From the NCBI RefSeq assembly GCF_030547245.1, contig NZ_JAUOQT010000002.1:372001-436000 (forward strand): a stretch of DNA of 64,000 bases, in the 5' to 3' direction. The position numbers were made by a program, and so were the translations under genes. This DNA comes from Oceanihabitans sp. 2_MG-2023. Its GTDB lineage: Bacteria; Bacteroidota; Bacteroidia; Flavobacteriales; Flavobacteriaceae. Of the stretch, positions 35,148 to 44,830 are shown one piece after another. Numbering within the stretch: position 1 is the stretch's first letter; each line of letters starts with the position of its first letter. The notes under the pieces are model-generated. The model was not told where the DNA came from. It saw only the letters and a program-made list of their open reading frames with translations, and did no database searches.

Positions 35148-37997
35148 ATGTCACAACAAAAACGCCTATTTCTTGTAGATGCTTACGCTTTAATCTTTAG
35201 AGGGTATTATGCCTTTATAAAAAACCCAAGAATCAATTCTAAAGGCGAAGACACTTCTGCTATTATGGGATTTATGAACTCGCTTTTAGACGTTATTAAA
35301 CGAGAAAGACCAGACCATTTAGCCGTATGTTTTGATAAAGGCGGAAGTGCAGATCGTGTAGAAATGTTTGAAGCATACAAAGCCAATAGAGACGCTACTC
35401 CAGAAGGTATAAAAACGGCTGTTCCATATATTTATGAAATCTTAAAAGCCATGCATATTCCAATCATGGTAAAAGAAGGTTTTGAAGCAGATGATGTGAT
35501 TGGAACTTTAGCAAAAAAAGCCGAAAAAGAAGGCTACCAAACCTTTATGGTTACTCCAGATAAGGATTTTGCGCAATTGGTTTCCGAAAATATATTTATG
35601 TATCGACCTGTTTTTGGTGGTGGTTATGAAACTTGGGGAATACCAGAAGTCCAAAAGAAATTTGAGGTTACAGATCCGTTACAAGTGATTGATTTTTTAG
35701 GAATGATGGGAGATGCCAGCGATAATATTCCAGGGCTTCCTGGAGTTGGAGAAAAAACAGCCAAGAAATTCCTAGCTGCTTATGGTAGTATGGAAAACCT
35801 TTTTGCAAATTCGCACGAGCTTAAAGGAAAAATGAAAGAAAAGGTAGAAGCCAATCAAGAACTTGGATTGCTTTCTAAAAAACTAGCGACCATCATGCTA
35901 GATGTTCCTGTGGAGTTTGATGCTAAGGATTTTGAAATGTCGGAACCAGATATTCCTAAAGTGACCGAAATTTTTCAGGAATTAGAATTTAGACGTTTAA
36001 TCGATAATTTCTTAAAAACATTTTCAGCGGAAGCAATTGCTACGCCTACCGAAATAGTTTCCAAAAAAGAAGCACCAAAAGTAACACCAAAAGAAGCAGA
36101 AAATGCTGGAGCTGGGCAATTCTCTTTATTTGGAGGCGACCCAAATTCCGCGGAAGCGAAAACAGAAACCAATGCATTTGTACGTAAAACCGCAGAAACA
36201 GCCTCGCATTTTTACCAAAGTATAGCGCCAGGAATGGCTACAAAATTATTTATTAAAAACTTAATGAACCAAACTAGCGTGTGTTTTGATACCGAAACCA
36301 CAGGCTTAAATCCCTTAACCGCCGAACTAGTAGGTATTTCATTTTCTTGGGAAACTGGTAAAGGGTTCTATATTCCATTTCCAGAAGAAAGAGAGGAAGC
36401 ACAAGCTATCATCGAATTATTACGATGCTTTTTTGAAGCAGAAAACATTCAGAAAATTGGTCAGAATTTAAAATACGATATCAAAGTACTTGCAAAATAT
36501 AACATACAAGTAAAAGGACAACTGTTTGACACCATGTTAGCGCATTATTTAATTAATCCAGACATGCGACATAATATGGATGTGCTGGCAGAAACCTACC
36601 TGAATTACACGCCAATTTCGATTACCGAATTGATTGGCAAAAAAGGCAAAAACCAATTGTCTATGCGTGAGGTTCCCTTAGACAAGCAAACCGAATATGC
36701 TGTAGAAGACGCAGATATTACGTTACAGTTAAAAGAGCATTTTGAAAAAGAATTAGGAGAAGCCAACACACAAAAATTATTTGATGACATAGAAGTGCCT
36801 TTATTACGCGTTTTGGCTGCTATGGAATTAGAAGGTATTAATCTAGATGTTCCTTTTTTAAATTCGCTTTCGGAAGACTTAAACAAAGACATTGAAACCT
36901 TAGTTTCTAAAATCTACGAAGTTGCCGGCGAAGAATTCAATATAGCCTCACCAAAGCAATTAGGAATCGTTTTATTTGAAAAACTAAAACTGGTAGATAA
37001 GCCTAAAAAAACAAAAACAGGACAGTATAAAACGGGAGAAGATATTTTATCTGCTTTAGCCAAAGACCACGAAATTATTAGAAATATATTAGAGTATCGC
37101 GGTTTAGCAAAACTAAAAAGCACCTATGTAGACGCTTTACCTTTACAGGTAGAAGAAGCTACAGGAAGAGTACATACCGATTATATGCAAACCGTTGCTG
37201 CAACAGGACGTTTAAGTAGCAACAACCCAAACTTACAGAATATTCCTATTCGTACCAAACGTGGTCGCCAAGTACGAAAAGCATTTATACCACGCAGTGA
37301 AGAATACACCTTATTAGCTGCCGATTATAGCCAGATAGAACTACGTATTATTGCTGCGCTTAGTAAAGAAGAAACCATGATTGAGGCCTTTAAAAACGGA
37401 GAGGATATTCATGCCTCTACAGCTTCTAGGGTTTTTGGTGTGCCTCTTGAAGAAGTTACCAGAGAGCAACGTAGCAATGCAAAAACAGTAAACTTCGGGA
37501 TTATTTATGGCGTTTCTGCCTTTGGGTTGAGTAACCAAACCGATTTATCACGTGGGGAAGCCAAAGAACTTATTGATACTTATTATGAAACCTACCCGAA
37601 ACTAAAAAAATACATGAGTGCTCAGGTAGATTTTGCTAGAGATCATGGGTATGTAAAAACGGTTTTAGACAGAAGACGTTATCTAAAAGATATTCATTCT
37701 AGAAACGCTATGGTTAGAAGTGCTGCAGAGCGTAATGCCGTGAATGCACCAATTCAAGGATCTGCTGCAGATATTATTAAAATTGCCATGATTAATATTT
37801 ATAACAAATTAGAGGCTGGTAATTATAAAACTAAAATGCTATTACAAGTACATGATGAATTGGTTTTTGATGTCTATAAACCCGAACTGGAAGCAATGAA
37901 AACCCTAATTAAAACCGAAATGGAAAATGCATTTGTAATGGATGTTCCGTTGGATGTGGAGGTGGATACTGGGCTGAATTGGCTGGAGGCGCATTAA
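35148..37997 (+). CDS. polA: DNA polymerase I
   Basis: Replication and repair polymerase with 5' nuclease, proofreading and polymerase domains. From MSQQKRLFLVDAYALIFRG it has 949 residues. The 5'-3' exonuclease (1-290) shows VCFDKGGSADR and EADDVIGTLAKKAE. The 3'-5' exonuclease (about 370-560) retains its acidic residues in CFDTETTGLNPL, so proofreading is likely active. The polymerase domain has DYSQIELRIIAAL (motif A), RSNAKTVNFGIIYGVSAFGL (motif B) and QVHDELVFDV (motif C). A frame extends eight codons further upstream to 35124, but the family begins at the chosen Met and the -7 element lies within that extension. Confidence 0.96.
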   Translation: MSQQKRLFLVDAYALIFRGYYAFIKNPRINSKGEDTSAIMGFMNSLLDVIKRERPDHLAVCFDKGGSADRVEMFEAYKANRDATPEGIKTAVPYIYEILKAMHIPIMVKEGFEADDVIGTLAKKAEKEGYQTFMVTPDKDFAQLVSENIFMYRPVFGGGYETWGIPEVQKKFEVTDPLQVIDFLGMMGDASDNIPGLPGVGEKTAKKFLAAYGSMENLFANSHELKGKMKEKVEANQELGLLSKKLATIMLDVPVEFDAKDFEMSEPDIPKVTEIFQELEFRRLIDNFLKTFSAEAIATPTEIVSKKEAPKVTPKEAENAGAGQFSLFGGDPNSAEAKTETNAFVRKTAETASHFYQSIAPGMATKLFIKNLMNQTSVCFDTETTGLNPLTAELVGISFSWETGKGFYIPFPEEREEAQAIIELLRCFFEAENIQKIGQNLKYDIKVLAKYNIQVKGQLFDTMLAHYLINPDMRHNMDVLAETYLNYTPISITELIGKKGKNQLSMREVPLDKQTEYAVEDADITLQLKEHFEKELGEANTQKLFDDIEVPLLRVLAAMELEGINLDVPFLNSLSEDLNKDIETLVSKIYEVAGEEFNIASPKQLGIVLFEKLKLVDKPKKTKTGQYKTGEDILSALAKDHEIIRNILEYRGLAKLKSTYVDALPLQVEEATGRVHTDYMQTVAATGRLSSNNPNLQNIPIRTKRGRQVRKAFIPRSEEYTLLAADYSQIELRIIAALSKEETMIEAFKNGEDIHASTASRVFGVPLEEVTREQRSNAKTVNFGIIYGVSAFGLSNQTDLSRGEAKELIDTYYETYPKLKKYMSAQVDFARDHGYVKTVLDRRRYLKDIHSRNAMVRSAAERNAVNAPIQGSAADIIKIAMINIYNKLEAGNYKTKMLLQVHDELVFDVYKPELEAMKTLIKTEMENAFVMDVPLDVEVDTGLNWLEAH

Positions 37998-38001
37998 ATA
38001 C
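37993..38001 (+). repeat. Left copy of a 9-base direct repeat flanking the McrBC module
   Basis: ATTAAATAC, overlapping the polA stop codon, is repeated exactly at 42252-42260, overlapping the stop codon of the second McrBC gene. It could be a target duplication or chance in AT-rich DNA. Confidence 0.4.
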
Positions 38002-38051
38002 GACTCTTATTTAAGCAAAGTAATTTATTATAATTAATAAAAAAGAAGAAT

Positions 38052-39941
38052 ATGCTATTCGATGAAGTAAGCCTTGAACATATAGAAAAAGCAGTTAATC
38101 ATTTCAGGAAAAATGGTATACCACATGGACTTAGTACTTCAAAGTTTTATGATGTAGAAATTGATGGAACTTTATTCCCTCCTAAACCAATAATGGCGAT
38201 TGCAAATTATTTCGCTACAGGAAAATCTATTGACAATTACTTTTCTGGAGGCAAAGGTACTCCATGTTTTGCTGCATTTGAAAGATTAAAAATTAAAATA
38301 CTACCTAAATCAAATAATACAGATATGCCTAAAGCATATGAAATCCTAAATGAATTTCTAAAACAGGCAAAAACAGATAATTTAAAAACGAAGCATTACT
38401 TAAAAGCATATCGAAACACAAAAGTAAAAGTGAGTTTCGGTCAAGGAAATACAGCTAAAATTCCATGGGTTTCTTTTCTTAAAGACCCCTTTACGACTAG
38501 TGATGGAATTTACCCTGTTTATTTATATTACAAAAATATAAACAAGCTAATACTTGCTTATGGTAGAAGTGAAACAAATAAACCAATTGTTGAATGGAAC
38601 ATTAATAATAGTCTAAGTATCTCAGATTTTTTTAAAGAAAATAATTTTGAAAAACCAGACAGATATGGAGACTCTCATGTTTTCAAGGTTTATGATGTAA
38701 ATAACCTACCTGAAGAAAGAATATTAAATCAAGATTTAGACGTAATCATTGAAAAATATTCGAATTTAGGTGAGAAAAAAAACTTCCGAAACAATACATT
38801 TCTAACTAGGAATTTTGAAAAAGAAAAATTTGAAGAACATTGCAAAAACTCTGGTTTAAACTACAAACCAGACCTAATCACAAGATACATTGCATCCTTA
38901 GCAACAAAGCCTTTTGTTTTATTAAGTGGCTTATCAGGTTCAGGAAAAACAAAATTAGCACAAGCTTTTGCGCAATGGATTTGTGAAAGTGAAGAGCAAT
39001 ACACATTAATTCCAGTAGGAGCAGATTGGACGAATAGAGAACCTCTTTTAGGTTACCCAAATGCATTAAAAGACAATGAATATGTAAAGCCAGATAATGA
39101 TGCTTTAGATTTATTATTGCGAGCTAAAGATGATGAAACTAAACCTTATTTTTTAATTTTAGATGAAATGAACTTAAGTCATGTAGAGCGTTATTTTGCA
39201 GACTTTTTAAGCACCATGGAATCTAAAAACTCCATTCCATTACACAAAATTGATAACGAGGTTAACAAGATACCAAAAACAATAAAATTACCTAAAAACT
39301 TATTTATTGTTGGTACGGTGAACATAGATGAAACTACCTACATGTTTAGTCCAAAAGTATTGGATAGAGCAAATACTATTGAGTTTAGAGTTAGTGATAC
39401 AGACATTTCAGGTTTTCTTAAAAATCCAAATGACATAGATTTAGACAAGCTAAACGGTAAAGGTGCTAATATGGCTATAAACTTTGTAGATATTGCAAAG
39501 AGCAAAAAAGAAAAAGATGATAATACAACATACCAACTTAAGGATTCGCAACAAGGAATCATAAATGACCTTTTTAAAGAGTTGCAAAAATCTGGTGCAG
39601 AGTTTGGTTATAGAACAGCTTTTGAAATTTCTAAATTGATTTACAAACTAGAAGAGTTTGGGTTATCTAATGAGAATGACAAATTAGATATAGCCATTAT
39701 GCAAAAAATGCTACCAAAGCTTCATGGTTCGAGAACAAAACTTACTAGAACTCTTAAACCATTAGCAAAGCTATGTTTAGTAGATGTAAATGATAAATTT
39801 GATAAAGAATATTTTGAAAACTTTGGAAATATTGAATTTAAAAAAGATGTAAACATTAAGTACAAATTATCCTTTGAGAAGATTATGCGTATGTATAAAA
39901 ATGCCGTTGAAAATGGATTTGCAAGTTATGCTGAAGCTTAA
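38052..39941 (+). CDS. McrB-type AAA+ restriction motor with ScoMcrA-like head domain
   Basis: NTP-driven specificity and translocation subunit of a modification-dependent (type IV, McrBC) restriction system. Of 629 residues, 1-85 (PHGLSTSKFYDVEIDGTLFP, then PKPIMAIANYFATG) resemble the N-terminal head domain of ScoMcrA. Residues 90-220 resemble the MrcB N-terminal domain (DUF3578), with GQGNTAKIPWVSFL and GIYPVYLYY. The AAA+ domain (about 280-480) has Walker A GLSGSGKT (293-300), Walker B FLILDEMN (367-374) and GTVNIDET (near 423). The N-terminal domains should read the modified base; which one cannot be told. Five bases separate it from the nuclease gene. Confidence 0.9.
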   Translation: MLFDEVSLEHIEKAVNHFRKNGIPHGLSTSKFYDVEIDGTLFPPKPIMAIANYFATGKSIDNYFSGGKGTPCFAAFERLKIKILPKSNNTDMPKAYEILNEFLKQAKTDNLKTKHYLKAYRNTKVKVSFGQGNTAKIPWVSFLKDPFTTSDGIYPVYLYYKNINKLILAYGRSETNKPIVEWNINNSLSISDFFKENNFEKPDRYGDSHVFKVYDVNNLPEERILNQDLDVIIEKYSNLGEKKNFRNNTFLTRNFEKEKFEEHCKNSGLNYKPDLITRYIASLATKPFVLLSGLSGSGKTKLAQAFAQWICESEEQYTLIPVGADWTNREPLLGYPNALKDNEYVKPDNDALDLLLRAKDDETKPYFLILDEMNLSHVERYFADFLSTMESKNSIPLHKIDNEVNKIPKTIKLPKNLFIVGTVNIDETTYMFSPKVLDRANTIEFRVSDTDISGFLKNPNDIDLDKLNGKGANMAINFVDIAKSKKEKDDNTTYQLKDSQQGIINDLFKELQKSGAEFGYRTAFEISKLIYKLEEFGLSNENDKLDIAIMQKMLPKLHGSRTKLTRTLKPLAKLCLVDVNDKFDKEYFENFGNIEFKKDVNIKYKLSFEKIMRMYKNAVENGFASYAEA

Positions 39942-39946
39942 AATAA

Positions 39947-42256
39947 ATGGCCAAAGAAAAACACATATCTATCCCATTATCTAACATAGCAGAAGATTTA
40001 GAACTACATATTTTTCCTGAAGGAAAAAGTAAAGTTTTTAAAATTGAAGAAGCAGAGGCAATTGAATTTGGTGAATTTCCATATCAAATATTGGAAAGCC
40101 AAAGCTATGAATATGCGTTTAATAAAAAAGGTTATCGATTAAGTTGTGACAATAAAAGCATTGTAAAACAATCGCATAGAGAAAAATTCTCTGGCAAAAT
40201 TAATCCAAGTTTTTATGTGGGAACATTAAAACTCAACATTACACACAAAGAGAAAGAATTAAAAAAGAAACACACTTTTTTGGAAGTGAAAGCCACCAAA
40301 TTTAATTCTGATAATATAGATAAAAGTTATAGGGAGAATTATAGGTATATGCTTGAGGATATTACCGAAAAATGCACAGAACTTCTTCTACAAGTTAACT
40401 CCCCTATTCAACAACATTTTGAAACTGATTTTAACAAAAAAAGCGAAAGTCTATATCAACAATTTAGTTTTGTTAATTCTATAATTGGAAGCATAGAGTT
40501 TGAAGAAGCCATACAGAAAATAATAAGCTCACCAAAAACGGATTGGGCTGACAATGAGGAGCTAGCAGATATTAGAAGTGTAAAGAAATTTACAAGAACT
40601 ACGATCAAACAATTAGTAAGTAGAGGAAATAGAATATCATTACCTAATTCTCATCCCTTATTTGATAAACCACTGAAAAACTTACCATCACATATTATCA
40701 ATAACAGAAAAGTAGAAATTATTGATAATGCAGAAAACAGATTTATTAAACATGCACTACAGACTTATCTTCACTTTAGTGAAAAATGTTTAAATAAATT
40801 TAAAAACGAAACTCGCGCACACAAAGAAGCTAAATATTTAACGACTAAATTAGAATTGCACTTAAATAACTCGTTTTTCAAACAAGTTTCAAGACCAACA
40901 AGTTTAAATTTTAACAGTCCTGTTTTACAAAGAAAAAGTGGTTACAGAGAAATTCTAAAATCTTGGCTGAAGTTTGATTTAGCAGCAAAACTGACTTGGA
41001 CTGGTGGTGAAGATGTTTACAATGCTGGCAAAAGAGATATTTCTAAACTATATGAATATTGGTTGTTTTTTATGTTGTATGATTTATTTAAAAGTAAATT
41101 TCCAATAGAAAACATTGAACATGATGGTAATCCTTACCATAGTTTAATAAGGAAGACAGACAAGAGTTTAAATTTCATTATAAAATCTGGTACTCATACT
41201 GCTTTTAGTGGCATTAGTGAATTTGAAAACAGAAAGCTAAATGTTCGTTTTTCGTATAATCAAACTTTCAAAGGCGATACAAAACTATCTGAGAAGATAG
41301 AAGGAAGTTACACTAAAAACATGTATCCTGATTACACTTTGTCTTTTTGGCCTGCAGATACAACAGATGAAGAAGCAGAAGAAAAAGAGTTAATAGTTCA
41401 TATTCACTTTGATGCAAAATACAAAGTAAATTATTCTGGAGCTATTGATGATACCAGAGAAACAGAAGAAGAATCAGAAAGAAAAGGAGACTATAAGAAT
41501 GTAGATTTATTTAAAATGCATGCTTATAAAGATGCCATAAGAAGAACAGGAGGCGCATACATTCTCTATCCTGGAAATAGTAAAGGAGATATGAAACGAG
41601 GGTTTCATGAAATAATACCAGGTTTAGGCGCATTTGCTCTAAGACCTAGTCTAAATAATAATGGAATAGCAGAGCTAAGCGATTTTATTGATAAAATAAT
41701 TAGTCATCTTTTAAATAGAACATCTCAAAGAGAAAACATTGCTTCAAAAACTTACGACATTATTAAAGGCGGAAAACCAAAGCCCTTAAACGAACCACTT
41801 CCGGAATATATACATGGCAAAAAACTAATTCCTGATGATACTTATGTTCTAGTTGGTTATTGTAAATCAGAGGAACACCTAAAATGGATTGAAGATAAAT
41901 CTCTATATAATTTTAGAATGTATTCCAATAGAGGTGCATTAAAATTGAATAAGGAAACTTTAAACGCAAAATATTTATTACTTCACATGAAAGGGGATAC
42001 GTTTTCCTCAAGGCTATATACAATAAAGAAAACGGAATTTAGAGTAACGAATAAAGCTACATTAAATAGATTAAATTACCCAGGCCCTAAACAGAATAGC
42101 TATTTAGTTATTGGTATAGAAAAATGTATTGATAAAGAATTTACTAATATTTCATGGAATTTTAAAAAATTAAAAAACTATAAATCAGGAAGAGCTTCTG
42201 CAATACCTTTTACTGCTAACCTAACTGATTTTATTCAACAAAAAATAGTTGATTAA
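39947..42256 (+). CDS. McrC-type nuclease, DUF2357 and PD-(D/E)XK domains
   Basis: Predicted nuclease subunit partnering the McrB-type motor. Of 769 residues, the N-terminal half is a DUF2357-like region (about 60-330, with YRYMLEDITEKC and RFIKHALQTYLHF). The C-terminal part is a DUF524-type PD-(D/E)XK nuclease. Likely catalytic residues are Asp462 in YPDYTL, then Asp489 and Lys491 in HFDAKYKV. About 120 residues after the nuclease core (DTYVLVGYC..., FRMYSNRGA) may be an additional EVE-like or interaction domain, which is uncertain. The active site looks intact. It is translated with the preceding gene and ends at the right copy of the 9-base repeat. Confidence 0.88.
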   Translation: MAKEKHISIPLSNIAEDLELHIFPEGKSKVFKIEEAEAIEFGEFPYQILESQSYEYAFNKKGYRLSCDNKSIVKQSHREKFSGKINPSFYVGTLKLNITHKEKELKKKHTFLEVKATKFNSDNIDKSYRENYRYMLEDITEKCTELLLQVNSPIQQHFETDFNKKSESLYQQFSFVNSIIGSIEFEEAIQKIISSPKTDWADNEELADIRSVKKFTRTTIKQLVSRGNRISLPNSHPLFDKPLKNLPSHIINNRKVEIIDNAENRFIKHALQTYLHFSEKCLNKFKNETRAHKEAKYLTTKLELHLNNSFFKQVSRPTSLNFNSPVLQRKSGYREILKSWLKFDLAAKLTWTGGEDVYNAGKRDISKLYEYWLFFMLYDLFKSKFPIENIEHDGNPYHSLIRKTDKSLNFIIKSGTHTAFSGISEFENRKLNVRFSYNQTFKGDTKLSEKIEGSYTKNMYPDYTLSFWPADTTDEEAEEKELIVHIHFDAKYKVNYSGAIDDTRETEEESERKGDYKNVDLFKMHAYKDAIRRTGGAYILYPGNSKGDMKRGFHEIIPGLGAFALRPSLNNNGIAELSDFIDKIISHLLNRTSQRENIASKTYDIIKGGKPKPLNEPLPEYIHGKKLIPDDTYVLVGYCKSEEHLKWIEDKSLYNFRMYSNRGALKLNKETLNAKYLLLHMKGDTFSSRLYTIKKTEFRVTNKATLNRLNYPGPKQNSYLVIGIEKCIDKEFTNISWNFKKLKNYKSGRASAIPFTANLTDFIQQKIVD

Positions 42257-42260
42257 ATAC
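42252..42260 (+). repeat. Right copy of the 9-base direct repeat
   Basis: ATTAAATAC, identical to 37993-38001. The 232 bases that follow up to 42492 hold no recognised gene, only an AT-rich stretch with a 15-codon minus-strand fragment (42260-42330 region). Confidence 0.4.
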
Positions 42261-42492
42261 TTATAACTAAACACCAATCAACTCCCAAAGCACCACCATT
42301 TCTTCCTCAATCCCAATTTAGATCGTATTTTTATCCAATACAGTTATCACGTTTATAAAAACTACTTCAGTTAGTTGTTCTTCTATTCTTAAATTAATTC
42401 TCACCAAAAACTTTCTTTACCCTCTCAATTAAAAACCATAACTTAGCATTTCATAAAACCTACTACGTTTAAACACGTATAAAAATGCATTT

Positions 42493-43398
42493 TTGGAAAG
42501 TTTAAAAGCCATATTATATTTTTCTATTTTTAATTATCCGTTGACTAAAGACGAGATTTTTAAATTTTCAAAAACGGAAAAAAAGGAAAATTTAGAAACA
42601 GATTTACAAGCCTTAGAAATAAAAAAAGTAATCAAAAATGTAGATGGTTATTATATATACAAAGATCCAAATAGTATTGTAAACCGAAGACTAAAAGGAA
42701 ACCAACACGCGAAACAGGTACTACCAAAAGCTTTTAAAAGAGGGCAATTTATTGCTAAGTTCCCCTATGTAGAAAGCGTGAGTTTATCTGGTGGACTTTC
42801 TAAAGGGTATTATGATGATGATGGTGATTTTGACTTTTTTATTATCACAAAAGATAAACGGTTATGGATAGCTAGAACATTACTAATAATCTATAAAAAA
42901 GTATTTCTACGTAATAATAAAAAACACTTTTGTGTAAACTATTTTATAAGTAATACACATTTAGAAATTCATGAAAAAAACCTTTTTACAGCAACAGAAT
43001 TAATGACTTTAATTCCTGTAACTGGTAAAACAATTTTTAAAAAATTTATAGCTAATAATACTTGGCCAAAAACCTATTTACCTAATATTACCATTACTAA
43101 TTTAGAGACTATAAAAGAGGTGAAAAAACCTATATTAACGAAGAGTATAGAGGCTTTATTTAACACAAAATTAGGTAATACACTTGAAGCTTTTTTTAGA
43201 AAATTAACTTTAAATAAATGGAAAAAGAAATTTACTTCTCTAAGTAAAAAAGAACTTGAAATTGCTATGAAATCTACAACTGATGTATCGAAACATCATC
43301 CGCAGAACTTTCAGAAAAAAGTAATTCATGCTTTAAATAAAAAATATTTAGAAGTACAAGAGCAACACGATATAATACTAGAACCAGAACATGACTGA
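42493..43398 (+). CDS. Nucleotidyltransferase-fold protein with N-terminal winged-helix-like region
   Basis: A 301-residue cytoplasmic protein that opens the radical SAM/methyltransferase unit. Residues 1-55 (AILYFSIFNYPLTKDEIFKF) look like a winged helix. Residues 95-120 hold the nucleotidyltransferase signature: VSLSGGLSKGYYDDDGDFDFFII has the Gly-Ser-like loop and the Asp-x-Asp metal residues. Its substrate is unknown; this family often sits with glycan or glycolipid genes. No in-frame ATG exists between the upstream stop at 42454 and the conserved N-terminus, so TTG at 42493 is the likely start. It overlaps the next gene by eight bases, so translation is probably coupled. Confidence 0.8.
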   Translation: MESLKAILYFSIFNYPLTKDEIFKFSKTEKKENLETDLQALEIKKVIKNVDGYYIYKDPNSIVNRRLKGNQHAKQVLPKAFKRGQFIAKFPYVESVSLSGGLSKGYYDDDGDFDFFIITKDKRLWIARTLLIIYKKVFLRNNKKHFCVNYFISNTHLEIHEKNLFTATELMTLIPVTGKTIFKKFIANNTWPKTYLPNITITNLETIKEVKKPILTKSIEALFNTKLGNTLEAFFRKLTLNKWKKKFTSLSKKELEIAMKSTTDVSKHHPQNFQKKVIHALNKKYLEVQEQHDIILEPEHD

Positions 43399-44824
43399 TA
43401 TTGTATTTTCACATTCGTATTATTATAAATTTGATGCCAAACAATGGAAAAACAAAACCCCTTTTCCGCCTTTAGGTACTATTTATGCAGCTTCCTATTT
43501 AAGAGAAAATGGGTACTCGGTTAGTCTTTTTGATGCAAACCTTTTAGAAGACCCAAAAACAATAAAACCATTTTTAGAAAAACAACAAGCTAAAACATTT
43601 GTACTTTACGATGATGGCTTTAATTATTTAACAAAAATGTGCTTAACCAAAATGCGTGAAGCAGCTTTTGAAATGATTAAAATTGCCAAAAATCAAGATT
43701 GTAAAGTGATTGTTTGTAGTTCAGATGCTACAGATCACTATGAAAAATACTTAGCTGCTGGAGCCAATTTTATAATTCAAGGAGAAGGTGAAGTCAGTTT
43801 AAAAGAATTAGTAGATGCCTTATCTAAAAACGATGATACAACTACAATTCAAGGTCTAGTTTACAAACAAAACAATGAAATTGTAAAAACGCCAAAACGC
43901 ATAGTTACTAAAAACCTAGACGAATTCCCACTTCCTGCATGGGACTTGGTAGATATAGATGCGTATAAAAATGTATGGAAACAAAGTGGTAGCAAATTCA
44001 CATTAAACATTGCAACTACAAGAGGCTGCCCTTACAAATGTAATTGGTGTGCAAAACCTATTTATGGTAATCGCTATAATTCACATTCGCCAGAATACAT
44101 CACTAAACACATTAAATACCTTAGCGAAACTTATGATGTGCAGCGCTTTTGGATGTGTGATGACATTTTTGGATTGAAACCAAATTGGGTTCAAAAATTT
44201 AATATCGCACTAAAAAAAGAAAAGCTTTCTATTTCCTATTACATACAAAGTCGTGTCGATTTATTATTAAAGGAAGATACTATTGATGCTTTGGCAGAAA
44301 GTGGCCTAGAAGAAGTTTGGGTTGGCGCAGAAAGTGGCTCACAAGCGATTTTAGACGCCATGGATAAAGACACCAAAGTCGAACAAATTTACGAAGCAAC
44401 TAGATTATTAAAAGAAAAAAACATTCGTGTTGCATTCTTTATTCAGTTTGGCTATTTAAACGAAACGAGAGAAGATATTGCTAAAACTATTAGCATGATT
44501 AAAGATTTGATTCCAGATAATATTGGCGTTTCGGTTTCGTATCCTTTACCTGGAACCAAATTTTACGACATGGTAAAAGAAGATCTAAAACTAAAAGCAA
44601 ATTGGACAGATTCGGATGATCTTGCCATGCTTTTTAAAGGTACTTATAGTTCTGCATTTTACAAAAAACTACAACGTTATGTGCATAAAGAATATCGCAT
44701 AAGCCAAGGTTTACATCACTTAAAACACTTCCACTTAAAAAAATACAAATCCATATTTAAGTTAGGTTTTTATGTACCAAGCGCCTTCATAGATAAGCTA
44801 ATTTTAAAAAAGCTAGCAAAATAA
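43391..44824 (+). CDS. Cobalamin-binding-type radical SAM protein, first copy
   Basis: Predicted class B radical SAM enzyme, a family that includes methyltransferases and ring-forming enzymes. The 477 residues have an N-terminal Rossmann-like domain (1-150; PFPPLGTIYAASYLREN and the GEGE turn) where cobalamin would bind. The radical SAM barrel follows, with ATTRGCPYKCNWCAKP (Cys213, Cys217, Cys220 binding the 4Fe-4S cluster) and WVGAESGSQAILDAMDKDT. The DxHxxG histidine of the classical B12 site is not obvious. The substrate is unknown. It is similar in layout to the copy at 46573-47958, and both sit beside SAM methyltransferases. Confidence 0.9.
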   Translation: MTDIVFSHSYYYKFDAKQWKNKTPFPPLGTIYAASYLRENGYSVSLFDANLLEDPKTIKPFLEKQQAKTFVLYDDGFNYLTKMCLTKMREAAFEMIKIAKNQDCKVIVCSSDATDHYEKYLAAGANFIIQGEGEVSLKELVDALSKNDDTTTIQGLVYKQNNEIVKTPKRIVTKNLDEFPLPAWDLVDIDAYKNVWKQSGSKFTLNIATTRGCPYKCNWCAKPIYGNRYNSHSPEYITKHIKYLSETYDVQRFWMCDDIFGLKPNWVQKFNIALKKEKLSISYYIQSRVDLLLKEDTIDALAESGLEEVWVGAESGSQAILDAMDKDTKVEQIYEATRLLKEKNIRVAFFIQFGYLNETREDIAKTISMIKDLIPDNIGVSVSYPLPGTKFYDMVKEDLKLKANWTDSDDLAMLFKGTYSSAFYKKLQRYVHKEYRISQGLHHLKHFHLKKYKSIFKLGFYVPSAFIDKLILKKLAK

Positions 44825-44830
44825 AGGTTT

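Noticed and set aside
42261-42330. A minus-strand fragment that could read as a protein end (IEEEMVVLWELIGV and stop)
   Set aside because: A stop codon lies just ahead in the same frame, leaving about 15 codons. It may be a gene remnant from before the McrBC insertion, but it cannot be supported.
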